Positions 11,168 through 23,406 of a stretch of DNA of 64,000 bases are shown here, piece by piece; within the stretch, counting starts at the first letter, position 1; every line of letters begins with the position of its first letter. This stretch comes from Terana coerulea (taxonomy: Eukaryota; Basidiomycota; Agaricomycetes; Polyporales; Phanerochaetaceae), in the NCBI GenBank assembly GCA_024811115.1, contig JAKOGH010000005.1, positions 124,001-188,000 on the forward strand. Direction: 5' to 3'. The translations under genes and the position numbers were made by a program. Under the pieces are notes generated by a model. The model was not told where the DNA came from and ran no database searches. It saw only the letters and a list, made by a program, of their open reading frames with translations.

Positions 11168-14100
11168 ATGGCTGCAGTCCACGATGCTCTACCACACACA
11201 GGCGGCTATCCCATCACATCTTCGGCTGGAGACAGCGTGGACTCCGGTACGGCCCTCTCTTCTCAGATCTCGATTTTCCCTCCATGTTTGACCATTCATA
11301 CCAATACTTCAGCATCTCTCGGGGTGCGACATCGTCCGAGCCTGGCTCGTCGCGAAACAGACCAGATTCTCTCGTACTACCAGTCTGAACACGCTGGACG
11401 ACCCTACGATCACGACCCAGACCCACGACCCACACTGAACCGTCGAGACTCGCAAGCATCGAACTCGTCCTCTGAGTACTCTGCGGAATCATTCAAGGTC
11501 TCGAGAGAAGGCAAATACACCGAGCCAGAGGCCCCAGGGTACAGCCAGCACAAGAGACGGCCCAGCGTCCCCTCGCAGGAAGGTGCAGACAGGCGCCGTG
11601 TGGCCATCGTCGAGCTTGATTCTGGTCTTCCGCCATCTGTGTCTCGCAAGGGCAGTAATAGAGCTGGGAACAACGGTGTGTCCTCTCCATCTAGGCTGCT
11701 CTACCGCCGCGGCATCGCTGTACACGACCTTGCTCTGGTTGCCCCTCCGGACGCGTCGCCTTCTGCATACACCAACCTCACGCCACCACCAACGGCTCCG
11801 GTCTTCCCCCGCGACCGTGAAGGCAATATTGAACCACAGTCCGCCGTTTATGCACACAGTCGGTCAGCGTCTGAAGCAGTCGGGAAGTGGGCACCTGGAC
11901 ATTTACGCCATCAATCCTCTCGTGACGTTGGTATCGTAGGAACAGGGGCCGTTATCCCCGCTATTTCTCAGATGCCTCCACCGGCTACGCCTACCCATGA
12001 ACAGCTCCAGACATACCTTGACCCCGCCGGTCCCTGTTCCAGCCCCAATGGGCTGAAGGCCCCAATATTCCAAACGCCTGGCAAGTCGCCGTCATCCACA
12101 CCGGGCAACGACACACCCGACTTGTCCAACTCAACTGCGACGTCCTACGGAGATTCGTTCTTCGCGAGCCCGCTCAACCGCTCTGGAAATCCGATGCTAA
12201 CACCGGGTATTGGAGAGGGCAAGATATCCGACAGCCCGTAGTCGGGCCTGTGATCGTGGGCTTGGACTCCGAGCGCGTAATGAGGCAACCTATGCAACAG
12301 ATCAACGCTAGTGTCACCCCGCAGTCCACGTCTTCACAGCATACTCCGTCGCCGTCGTCATATCTACACTATGAGCCTGGCGTGCATTCAACCGCTGGAC
12401 CGTTGCCTCCGCCACCCATGGGTTTCTTTTCGTTTGGCAAGTCTTCCTCGTCATCTACTCCTCCTCGACCACCGCGGCTAGTACGGACCCCACAACCACC
12501 TAGTTCGACACCTCCGCCAAGCTCATCTAAGAAAAGCCTAGATGTGCTGAAGGAATCGCTGCAGCTGCCACCATCTGTGTCTTTCGCGCTAGCTTCAAGG
12601 TCTTCACCGCGTCCGGAGCTTACCAGGCGTAGCACAGACAATTCGGTCTATTCGACGAACAGCAATGACTCTGGCGGTAGCAAGATCTCGAAGTAAGCAT
12701 ATATCTACATGACTCGCAGTGACTGTGCTCATCCGCAGTTTAAGGGCGTCGGAATTGGCGGTGGATGTCAAGTGCGCCACGTCTGTACACCGAAGAGAAG
12801 GGGCTTTCCCTCCTTCTGCACCATCGTCATCTGAGATAACAGCATCTTCGCTGCAAGCCGACGGGAAAGAGCAGCACGATATACGGATGCGTGAAGAACC
12901 TGAAGACGTCTTCACGGAACAAGCCCAGCTTAGCTTGCCTGTTGTTGAACCGGAGTCGGATGTAGATCAAGGATCAAGACAGGAGGCCTGCGATAGAGCT
13001 GCGGCGCGAGGCCAGTTGGGTGAGCCTGCGAGAAACGAACATTGCGTCTTCACCAAATGGAAAGGCCGGTATGCTGCCGGAACCCCTCACTATCTCTCGC
13101 TCGCCATCTGTTCGTGCACCCTCTTTGCCACCGCTACCACCACCGAAAAGCACCAGACCACCTGGTGTCGAGGATGTGCGGACCCCTTCCAGTGGCAGCG
13201 GAAGCAGCAATCCTTTCCGAGCTACCCTTTCCAATTTAAAGCGGTTCTCTGCGCTGCCAAGAACCCCCTCTTCTCTCTCAGTCAGGTCCTCTACTAAGGA
13301 AGGGTCCACTCCTAGGTCGTCGAGGACGCCGTCCCCGTCGCATGCGCATACACCCAAGGTGATGCCCAAGCGGCCAAGGATTATTAATCCCAATCCTTCT
13401 GCGCTGATCTTTCGAGATATATCTTCCATGAAGAGTCCTCAGGATCGTGCCACTGCGTATGCTGAGAAGATCAAAGAGCTCAGTATGTGCGATACTGGTC
13501 TGACGGAGTGGATGGTTGCCACAATTGAAAGCGGTACGTAGCAAGCTTCACCTTCAATTTTTTCTTCAACAAAGACATATTTTAGGAAGCAGGCCATCCA
13601 AGCGCAACAGCTCACCGAAAATCGTCGACGACCCCACACTGTTTTCTGAATTTGGCGGCAAAGCTCAACCACGTCATGTGGCCGAGCCCTCCGGGGATTC
13701 CGGAGGGACCTTCCCCAGGCGAGCTGATGCCTACACTGCGACCGATCTTACCATGCGTCCAGAAGACGTTATCATAACCCAAGCTCCGGTTCAGGCCCTT
13801 CCGTATCCTTCTCTAGCCTTCAGCCCTCCTATGCGCGCCTCCACTGCACTGCCTTCGATGTCCCGCTCATACCAAGTCCCACTCTCCAGCGGCAGCTCAG
13901 GTTCAAAGTCCAGTGGTGGCTTCTTCTCTTCCATTGGCAAGCGAGCGAGCCTGCGCAAGACCGAACAGAGCCCTCCATCGCATTCACGAGTCCTCACCAA
14001 GAAGGGTCAGCACACCAGCCAACCCCCGCCGCCTACGGTTCGCCCGATCCAATTGAACAGTTCCCCTACTGTCCGCGGCGGTCCGCGAGCCCCTGCCAAC

Positions 14101-14427
14101 CGTATGCAGCGGTCCAAGACAATCTCAGTTTCTCCTAAGCCAGAGTCGCAGCAGCCGCCGGTTTCACTCACCCGCAGCGATACGACGGTGACACGGCAGA
14201 GCACATCGAGCCGACGGCCCTCGCTGTTCCACCGTTCGAATGCACCAGCGCCGCCCCCGATGCCCACAGGCCCCGAGTTCGAGCAGCAGGTCGACAAGCT
14301 CGCCGATCTCCTCCCGCATGCGGATCGAGACGTGCTGGCGGGCTACCTGCGCAGGTCCGGTCAAGACATTTTGGCCATCGGCCAGTATCTGGAGGACGAA
14401 AAGAATGGAGCACTGCGCTACGACTGA
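11168..14427 (+). CDS. Ser/Pro-rich CUE-domain protein
   Basis: A long, mostly disordered protein (about 950 residues) rich in Ser, Pro and Thr. Its only clear fold is a C-terminal CUE ubiquitin-binding domain (FEQQVDKLADLLPHADRDVL, then AGYLRRSGQDILAIGQYLEDE) at about 14275-14410. A conserved-looking block, NPSALIFRDISSMKSPQDRA followed by AEKIKEL, precedes a good intron at about 13535-13586. Other introns fit at about 11249-11314 and 12695-12739. Two frame changes do not look like introns. At 12235-12237 one missing C would restore SDSPVVGPVIVGLDSERV. At 12971-12972 one extra G breaks DVDQDQDRRPAIELRREA. CUE proteins act in ubiquitin signalling, but the pathway cannot be told from sequence. 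The gene converges on the HEI10-like gene, 264 bases apart. Confidence 0.75.
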
Positions 14428-14691
14428 CGTTCCTTCCTATCACGACAGTGATCCAGGCTTTCTTCGCGTGTCGATTTTTCTTGCATACACATTGGCAAGC
14501 TATCTCGTTCTTGATTATTCGCACTCTTGTTTTACTAGTTTACATCCCTCGACGCACTGACACATGCCTGCTCTCGCTCTTACAGTACCCCTCCGTTTGT
14601 AGCAATACACTATTCGCACACGCTCTGATGTCCACCCGCATATGTTCTCATACTGTCATTCCACGTCGTTAGTAGATACAACATTCCATCG

Positions 14692-16581
14692 TTATTTTGT
14701 GAAACTCACTGGCCGGTCTGAAGCCGCCACTTGTCCGGACTGTGTTTGACGGAGCAAAGACTGTGACACAGTGAAGTGGTCGTTCCCGACAAGATGTACA
14801 CCCATCTTACCTCGTTGGCCAGCTCGACCACGTTGAACGACAGGGCCTTGCCAATTGTTCCTCGGAGTCGGTACGGTCGGCTGGCGACGGCTTGACATAG
14901 GGTTTCCGTTGATGAGGTTCTCGACCTCGTTGGCGCTGTCCGAGTAGTCCGACAAAGTGGTATTGGACCTGAACGAGCGGTCTGCAGCTCCAGAGGCGTT
15001 GAACGGCTGTCGCTGACGGGACTGCTGTGGCCGGTTTGCGGCAGCCCCGTGAGCAGCGCCCCCACGCCAGGCTGGTGCTGGTCCTTGCTGCATGGTACGA
15101 TTTATCATCGGGGTTCTCTGGATCTAGGATAACACGGTTGATACAATTAGGACTTCTCAGTGTAATTAGGACAACAGCACTTACTCCGTTAGCATCCATG
15201 CTACCAACGACGGCATTAACATCCACTCCTACGCCAGCGGTAGCGTTTCCACCCAAGTTTGCCCCGCCTTTGGGTCGGTTTAACAAGTCTCCACCGGCGT
15301 TCATTCCGGGATTCACTCCGTTGCCTACAGCGGCATGATCTTGCCCTCCGGTGCCGGGTTGGAGCAAGGCTTTGCGCCTGATTTTGTCGTTCTGAGCCTG
15401 ATGAGACGGCCAATTCAGCATATATGCCTATGCGAGCCGGGTGAGACTTGCCTTCAGCTTCTGGTATTCTTTCTCGCGTTCCTTGAGAGAATCTTGCAGC
15501 GTAACATTCTTGCGCCTCTCGAGCTCCATGTCGCGCTGTAATTCTGAGGGGCTTCCAGAGAAGCCAAGAGCACGGATGCCGATGCGTTCTCACCATTAAT
15601 TTTGTTGTTCAGCAAGTTGATTTCGCCATTGGCTAGTATAGCTATTAACTTCACTGGAAATGCGTGATGTTTGCTCGAGCGCACCTTCTCGAACGACGTT
15701 GTTCAGCTCCTTCTGTAGCTGAGCGTTCTTTTCATTGACATTCCGGATGACGGCTTGCTGGAACGAGCTGACAGGACATGGGGATTTAGTCCATTTGTGG
15801 CATAGAAAGGGTCCAAGCTTACTGTTCTTGGTGCACTTGGTATTGCCAGAATGACAAAGCTCTGACACAATATCTGAGCGCATATATGCAGATAATCTGT
15901 TTCAAACCTGCCTGCCACATATTTCAATAATCAGCGCCGGGTTCAGACCTGACAGCACGGACTGTGCGAAGTTAGGATTATTGACGTAGTATCAGACGCA
16001 TACACCCACTGTTTTGTAGTCGTTCGAAGGTTGCAGCGAGCAGACCTTGAGGTGACTGATGCTAGGTGTATGACGCAGGGCACTTCATAATGTGCCACCT
16101 ACTACAACGTCATCTCTACAAAGAATGTTAATGGATTTTGGGGTAATTGGCTTCAAGATGGCAAAACGCACGGCTCAGTCAGTGAGGTGTCGCAAGCTGA
16201 GGAACGCAGTATCAGAGTACGTCTAAGGCAAACAGCCGCGGTATATACCTGGACACAGTCTTGAGGCGTTGAAGAGTTCATTGGCGCAATCCGCTGTTTA
16301 GGCCTTAGTATGATGTCGCGTAGATGACTACGTAAATGGGTGGGGGCGTACCGCAGAATATGTGCGAGCCTATGCGCATATTTATAAACGTCAATATGAT
16401 GACATAATACTTAAATCCAAAGTGTTCAGGTTGAATAAGCCTACACGTAGTCTGTCCGTAGCAAAGGTAAAATCAGTAATGTAGCAAGCCTGCAGGGACA
16501 TCAGGGCATGAAACTCACCACCACAGCTTTCTCAGAGAGCAGTCGCCGACATGTAAGTCCGTTACACCTCAAGTTATCCAT
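14692..16581 (-). CDS. HEI10: HEI10/CCNB1IP1-type RING protein
   Basis: Meiotic crossover-promoting RING protein of the HEI10 branch (Zip3 relatives), which forms foci on the synaptonemal complex and is thought to act as a SUMO or ubiquitin E3 (family knowledge). The start ATG is at 16581: MDNLRCNGLTCRRLLSEKAV, then CSHIFC, DCANELFNASRLCPACDTSL and DDVVVCSLQPSNDYKTSVLS, GLNPALIIEICGR. This cysteine pattern and the NPSNDYKTSVLSGL-like block are characteristic of CCNB1IP1/HEI10. A coiled coil follows (NEKNAQLQKELNNV, RRKNVTLQDSLKERE, YDKIRRKALL-like), then a Gly/Asn-rich tail with arginines (GRAGQRG) ending at 14692. Seven or more short introns. The join before CSHIFC, across about 160 nt, is the least certain. 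Confidence 0.85.
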
Positions 16582-17383
16582 GTTTATTCTTCCTGCTACG
16601 TTGCACTTTTTCTTTGGGTGTATTCGCTCGAGGTCGACGACGTCGTGGTCAAAGTGAAAGACTCGGACGCAGGGCCGCCGCGGCGCGGACGACGGGAGTT
16701 AGCAGCCGGAGCGCTCGCTGCTCGGTAGATGCCGTAACCAATCGCAGAGCAGAGCTGAGGAAGCATCGGAGCGCTGAACAGACCTATTTCTCTCCACCAC
16801 CATCTCGTATTCAGACGTGTCGAGTGCTGGTAAGTTTACTACTAAGTTGAACTTTCAAACAACCTGACAGTCATAGACCTTGGAGCTCCTACAGGTTATC
16901 AAACGCTTGCTTCTCTATGAGACCGATTTCGAGGTTCACGACGGGCATATGACCCTCGTACTCGAACAACCCCTTGGTCCGAGTCTCACGTCGCCCTATA
17001 TCTGGACGCAAACAATGGTACAATCAGTAAGATCTTCGCATCCCAGGTTTGTCAATAATCTTGTCATCTGCTCCGCTGCAAGCCTGAACGAGATGAACGT
17101 GTATGCAGACTTCATATCTAGTGCATAGGACAAGTTCATGGTTCGAGAGAAGCTCCATGGTGCCACCTCTACTTCTCACAGTTGTGAATTAGAAGCTGAT
17201 GGATTGCCCTTATAGTACATGGAGGCTATAGATTCTCCTTGGGTCAACCATTACCAATATGAACGGCTACATTGTCCCACGTCTATGTGCGTTGTGTCGG
17301 CTCTATAAGGGCTAGTATCACTACTTGGTCCAGGCGCTATTCCGACTGTCTTCTCCCCTGTCTTACCGCTCAGCTAGTGAGAG
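16582..17383. other. Spacer with a possible kinase-like fragment
   Basis: Between HEI10 and the first MFS gene. The plus-strand stretch 16880-17030 translates to FEVHDGHMTLVLEQPLGPSL, which faintly resembles the hinge region of SRPK-type kinases (LVFEVLGPSL-like). No other kinase motifs lie nearby, so at most this is a relic. The rest has no coding signal. Confidence 0.35.
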
Positions 17384-19502
17384 ATGAGTGCAGGCTTCGA
17401 CGCAAGCCAGCTATGTGAGCATGTCGCGATTGACTGTGAAATACGCTGATGACTATTTGAGTAACGATCCCTTCGGGACCCTCAAAGGAATTCGTTGGAA
17501 ATACGGAAGTTACAAGCGCAGATGAGAAGCTTGCCTACGACGCACGTTCGATAGAGCACGGCCCACAAGGCTCATACAAAGATGTCTTCCCGACCATCAA
17601 TGAGCGAGCACTGATACGCAAGATTGACCTACGCGTTATACCGTTCCTCTTCGCGTTGAACATATTTACTTTTCTTGACCGGTATGTGCTCTGTTTTATG
17701 CACGTACTTGTCTGAACAAAGCTATCATGTAACATCAGGGTCAACATATCCAATGCGGTTTTATTTGGGCTGAAGCAAGACCTCGGCTTAGTCGGCAACC
17801 AGTTCAACACGGTGTTGCTCACATAGTAAGTCTGATGTTAAGTCTTGCGACTCACCCAGCTCATTGCAGTAGCTTCATTACCTACATCTTAGGCGCAATG
17901 CCTTCCAACATACTCTTGAAGCGTCTCAAACCCCATGTTTGGCGTGAGTCTTACTCTCGTACATCTCGAGCATCTGATAACGGGGATGATAGTGCCTCTT
18001 TGCGTGTTTTTCTTTGGATTTGTTACGATAATGGAGGGATTGGCGAGGAATTTCGGTGGAATGCTGACGGCTCGCTTATTCTTGGGTATGCATCGACCCC
18101 TTCATCCTGCTCTTACTCCGTACATAATCTGACGCCTTCAAAGGTTTGTTTGAAAGCGGCATGTTTCCAGGATGCCTCTATCTTGTCTCCATGCAAGCCA
18201 TGTATCGTGTCAGCTGCTGTCACTACTGACTGTGCAACCCAGGTGGTACCGACGTACGGAAGCATCCAAGCGCTTCACGTTTGTCTTCCACTCGAACAGT
18301 CTTGCTGGGTCGTTTGGTGGTAGGTTGTGAATACGCTGTGCTGGATAGTATCTCAGATGTCATCATAGGTCTCCTTGCCTATGCTATCGGTCACATGGAT
18401 GGTGTACGAGGGCTTCGAGGGTGGCGGTGGATCTTCATATTAGGTAACTCTCTCGTTATCTAAATTCACGGCCGCGAATGACTCGACATATTCTCCAGAG
18501 GGTATCCTTACCTGTGTCGTAGCTTCCCTGCTATACTTCGCCATCTCCGATTTTCCCGAGGAGGTGACTTGGCTTACCGACCAGGAGAAGGCCTTCGTTA
18601 AAGCCAGACTCCAGGATGATGTAGGGCAATCCGGGAGCGATAGAAAACTGACCACTGCTGACTACATAAGGCCGTACAAAGACTGTGAGTACATGTCTAG
18701 TAATTTCTTCGCCACACTAATTACTGAGCGTAGATAAGAGTTACTTGGCGGTTCTGATGTACTTTGGCCTGGATGTAGCCGCGTACAGCTTTGGTAAGAC
18801 TCTTACTTTGAGTCCTTCGCTGCGAGTCCAACTGCTGACGGTCGGTATATAGTATACTTCTCACCGACAATAATTCAAGGATACGGAAACAGTGCGATTA
18901 TCACTCAGCTTCTCAGCATCCCGCTGTACGCATGCGCGTTCGCTTTCGGCATGATCATTGCCTTCGTCTCCGATCGGACGAAGAGACGGTTCCCGTTCGC
19001 TGTACTTGGAGCATGTGTTTCCCTCACGGGATTTGTCACCTTGTTTAATGTGCACGGTAACACTCAAGCAGAATACGCGGCGTTATTCCTCGGAGCAATG
19101 GGAGTGTATACGGCGATGCCATTGGTGTTATGCTGGTACGGAATGAACGGTAAGTCCAAGATAAACCTACGTGGCTATGCTGCCTTAATTCCCTCAATTA
19201 TTTAGCTCAAGGTCATGCAGAACGTGCTCTAGCGCTGCCTTTTCCAGGCCGGGTGGGGAAATCGTGAGTAAACCTTGCATGGTATCGTACTATGTCAAGA
19301 TGATAACTTTGTTGCTCAGTGTCAGGTATCATTGCCGCGTATGCGTTCCTCGCGAAGGATGCTCCCGAATTATTTGCCGGGGTACAGCTTGTGCATCTCG
19401 TTTATCTGCTTGGCTTTACTTGCGATGTGTCTGTATTGCTTCGGAATTTGGAGGGCCAATGCTGCGCGCAGAGCGACAGGAGCTGTATCGTATATGTATT
19501 GA
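17384..19502 (+). CDS. MFS transporter, allantoate permease family, copy 1 (C-terminal frame breaks)
   Basis: A plasma-membrane symporter of the Dal5/anion:cation symporter family (allantoate, nicotinate, vitamins or other organic anions; the substrate cannot be told). The start MSAGFDASQL is joined by a short intron to an acidic N tail, then INERALIRKIDLRVIPFLFA, VNISNAVLFGLKQDLGL, LPLCVFFFGFVTIMEG, MLTARLFLG, GMFPGCLYLVSM, WYRRTEASKRF, AIGHMDGVRGLRGWRWIF, SDFPEEVTWLTDQEK and YFSPTIIQGYGNSA. About eleven introns keep frame; one, after LVSM (about 18190), has a GC donor. Near the end two one-base insertions break the frame: a fourth T at 19240-19243 before FQAGWGN and an extra T at 19370-19371 before YLPGYSLCISF. 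Without correction the last two helices are lost. It is either a decaying gene or a sequence error. Confidence 0.8.
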
Positions 19503-19506
19503 ATGA

Positions 19507-20724
19507 GTCCAACGCTGCACTGTGTAATAAACAGCATGTCTTGCCCATATTCCGTATGATACTTGTCTGAGTCCGACCGGCGACCACAGACTCCAAGTCA
19601 GACCAGTGGCGTGTCCGCTGCCGCCTGGATAAACTCGGAGCGCCGGCGCCGACGCATGTTCGGATCACCCCGACGGGTCAATCAGACCATGGTATCGGCG
19701 CATTGGTCTTTGCCTCGACCACCATCTATAAACAACCGCCACCTGTGGGAAGACACTTTGTAGCCACTTCCTTGTGTTGTTATTCCGACAAATACAGGGA
19801 CCTTCTGCCTCTGATGGATCCTGGCAAACTCAAGGCGATACGAGGCCGTTCGTAACCTTTGTGCAGGGCGCGAGCTCGTAAATATCCGCTCGATACACGA
19901 GGCAGGCTAGTTTACGACCAGTGGTGCGTTGTCTACTTTTAGAACAAGCGTGCTGCCTGTTCTGACCGCCGGTTCCTTGAGATGGTGCAGACCTCGCTTC
20001 GCGCGGTGAATTGGGAACAGCCGTGGTGCCAGGGCTCACGCCGCTGTGGACATCGCCAATTTGACGCGCTTGACGACCGTCAGGCCACAAATTTCCCGCA
20101 CTTGGAACAGAATCCTCCGCTGCAATACGGCACGACGGAGGAAGCAACAGACGAGTACGTTCTTTTCTGATCTGGGACTGTTTTTCAGCGATCTCACATT
20201 CTCGTGTGTGCACATTTCCCGCTGCTAAGTATCAAGCCTGTAGCTGAAGCTTGAAGCTTGCGCTCGAAGGGCGACCGCCGGGACCGACGCCACGAGCTCG
20301 CTTGCGGGTGAGCTGCAGCCTCTCCGCCGACGTCCGAGCGTTGGTGGCTGCGCTGCCGAACGGGCGGATTTGCGCTAGGCCTGATGGGCTGGCGTCAGGG
20401 AAACTCTATGCAGTACGGGGAAACCGAGAGGTTGGCCCCATCTGGCACTCGTGGGTGCCATCACGGCAAGTTCAATATCTTCGATCCTGGCGCCTGGTGA
20501 CCAGATGTCCATGAATTGAGTCGTGGCGCGCAACCCGCACTGGAACCCTGTCATCCTGGAATGCCGGCATTTCTCCCTTTCGGCTTTCGCCAAACAATAT
20601 GGGACCTAGGCCATCCCCGCTTCGTGTGCACGCCCCAGTATAAGAAGGCCCCGGACGTTCTGCAGCTCCGTCGAGAGTTTTCTCCCATCCACTCCCGTTC
20701 ACCGAAGACTTGCGACCGTCCGAC
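19507..20724. other. Spacer between tandem MFS genes
   Basis: About 1.2 kb with no supported gene. Small ORFs on either strand (for example 19830-20213 minus) lack domains and splice logic. Confidence 0.5.
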
Positions 20725-22863
20725 ATGAGCTCAGAAGGAGTACGACCAGGTATGTCGACTGCTCTGACCGATTCCACATTTCGCTCATCCACGACGAGTA
20801 GCCAACCCTTCGAGTGCGTCGACAGAATCTGTCGGCAAACCTGTGGTGGAGGTCGGCGTCGAGAAGCTTGCCTATGAGACCTCCTCTCTGGAGCATGGCT
20901 CTGGAGGTTCATACAGATCAGCTTTCCCAAACATCAACGAAAGCGCACTAATCCGCAAGATCGACCTGCGGGTTGTCCCTTTCATCTTCATCCTGAACTT
21001 CTTCACGTTCCTCGACCGGTGAGTACGCAACACCTATTATGGCTATGTCAGCTGAGCAGTGTGCAGGGTCAACATTTCCAATGCGGCCCTGTTCGGTTTG
21101 AAGCAAGATCTCGGTCTCGTCGGAACTGAGTTCAACACGGTGCTACTCATCTAGTAAGGTTTAATGTCACTGCGCTGACAATAAGGCTAACTCAAGACCA
21201 AAGCTTCGTTACGTACATCCTTTGCGAACTGCCTTCCAACATGCTGCTTAAACACTTTAAGCCTCACGTCTGGCGTAAGTGTAGAATTCTTCCTCACTGC
21301 GTATCGAAATTGACCAAACGGGTGTAGTGCCACTCTGCATCTTCGGCTTCGGCTTCGTGACCATCATGGAAGGGTTGACCAAGAGCTACGGCGGCATGCT
21401 CACAGCTCGTTTCTTCCTCGGTAAGTGCACCATCTGGTTACAAGGTTCCATGTCGTTAACTCTTGAACAGGCTTTTTCGAAAGTGGAATCTTTCCTGGTT
21501 GCCTCTATCTGATCTCCATGTAAGCTGCAAACTATCGTCGGGCGGCCAGCACGATGCTGACTTGTGACACAGGTGGTATCGCCGTACCGAAGCGTCGACA
21601 CGGTTCACAATCTTCTTCCACTCGAACAGTCTGGCTGGGTCCTTCGCTGGTAAGGTTGAACCAAAGCTAGCCTTCATTTTAAATTTATCCTCTCCTTAGG
21701 ACTTCTTGGCTATGCTATCGGTCACATGGATGGGATGCGTGGTTTCCGAGGCTGGCGCTGGATTTTCATTCTGGGTAAGTGAGATGCCTTCAATGCACTA
21801 TCGTTCCTGGTCCCTGACGCGCGTCAACCAATCAGAGGGCGTGCTGACCTGCCTGGTTGCGTTCGCACTGTACTTTATCATCTCCGACTTCCCTGAGGAA
21901 GCCACTTGGCTGAATGAGGAGGAGAAAGCCTACGTGAAGGCCAGGCTCGAGGACGACGTCGGGCGCTCTGGGAGAGATGAGAAGCTGAAGCTGGCGGACG
22001 TCCTCAGGCCATTCAAGGACTGTGAGTCGCCTTTCGATATTTATATGTTCGATGCGCTGACTCAGAACTCTTGTATAGACAAGAGCTACCTCGGTGCGCT
22101 CATGTACTTCGGTTTGATTGTTCCTGCGTACAGCTTTGGTATGACCTTCCCTATTAGCAGTCCTCGAGGCCTTATCACTCATGAACTTGATTGACAGCCT
22201 ATTTCTCGCCGATGATCATCCAGGGCTACGGACACAGCGCAATCACGACCCAGCTTCTCAACATCCCGCCATACTTCTGTGCCTTCGTATTTGGTCTCAC
22301 TGTCGCCGTCCTCTCCGACAGGCTCAAGCAGCGTTTCCCCTTCATCATCTTGGGCTCATGTATCGGCCTCGCAGGCTTCGTGACCCTGTTCGTCGTCCAC
22401 ACCAATACGCACGCAGAGTACGCGGCGCTCTTCCTGGCAGCTACCGGCATCTACACCGCGATGCCGATGGTGCTATGCTGGTTCGGGATGAATGGTGAGC
22501 CATTAGCGATTGTATGCGCGCAGCACGCAGGGCTGATGAATGGCGTCGGGTACAGTTCAGGGACACGCGGGGCGCTCGGTGGCGCTGGCGTTCCAGATTG
22601 GTGCGGGAAACTGTGAGTGGTTATGACAAAACGCGGCAGTCGCATGATACTCATGTCTTGAACTCTGCTCCTTAGGCGGAGGCATCATTGCCGCATACGC
22701 ATTCTTGGCAAAAGACGCCCCTAAATACCTGCCTGGATACACCTTGTGTATCTCGTTCACCTGCCTTTCGATACTCGCGAGTTGCCTATACTTCGCAGGG
22801 ATATCAAGAACGAACAGCAGACGTAAGTCTGAACCAGCAGGGAAGCTGCTGCTCATTTCATAG
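20725..22863 (+). CDS. MFS transporter, allantoate permease family, copy 2 (intact)
   Basis: Same family and exon plan as the gene 1.2 kb upstream, and intact throughout. MSSEGVRP is joined over an intron (20750-20801) to ANPSSASTESVGKPVVEVGV, EKLAYETSSLEHG. Then come INESALIRKIDLRVVPFIFI, VNISNAALFGLKQDLGLVG, LCELPSNMLLKHFKPHVW, PLCIFGFGFVTIMEGLTKSY, MLTARFFLGFFESGIFPGC, WYRRTEASTRF, HMDGMRGFRGWRWIFI, SDFPEEATWLNEEEKA, YFSPMIIQGYGHSAIT, LSDRLKQRFPF and GGIIAAYAFLAKDAPKYLPG, ending about KLLLIS-stop at 22863. Twelve predicted membrane helices, with cytosolic N terminus and central loop as in the family. Introns fall at homologous places in the upstream copy, so the pair arose by tandem duplication. 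Likely a proton-coupled importer of an organic anion; substrate unknown. Confidence 0.9.
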
Positions 22864-23406
22864 CTTCGCGATACCCTCGGAATTCTTGCCCTCACTTCTT
22901 TATCTGTTAAATAATTCGAATTTGGCCAGGCTCTGAATATACCTTGAATATCCAAGTAGTAAACCTCTTACGACGAATTCACTGGCGAAGCTATTTGAAT
23001 ATGTCCGGATGCTCTTGTTACCGATGCACGCGATGCAGGTGAAGCTTGAAGTCCTGAATATACTCAAGCTTTAATTTGTTATCAACTGTCGTTACTCTTT
23101 CAAGTTGTCGCTGCACACTTGCGAATAAAAGTATGACATATATGGGGTACAACGCGTATGCTTGATATGCTGCTCTTGTTATCGAAGGGCTATTGTGGAT
23201 TGGCAAAGCAATATGCGGAGGCAATCTGTACACTTGGATTAATAATGACCTTCAAGTCGGTGGACGTCGCGTCGGACGCGAGCCGCCCTGAATGGGAAGC
23301 GCACGCGTTGCCGCCCGTTGGCCGGATCCGGTAGTGCGGCCAAACAAGAGCACATTTTCAGGCCCTCCCTCCGCCAATTGCCGCGTCCGTTCACATTCCA
23401 GCAACT
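22864..23406. other. Intergenic region
   Basis: About 540 bases of AT-richer 3' flank followed by the presumed promoter of the ribosomal-protein gene. No coding signal. Confidence 0.5.

Noticed and set aside
17384..23000. MFS genes considered as part of a secondary-metabolite cluster
   Set aside because: No synthase, P450 or tailoring enzyme lies in the window; the neighbours are housekeeping genes.
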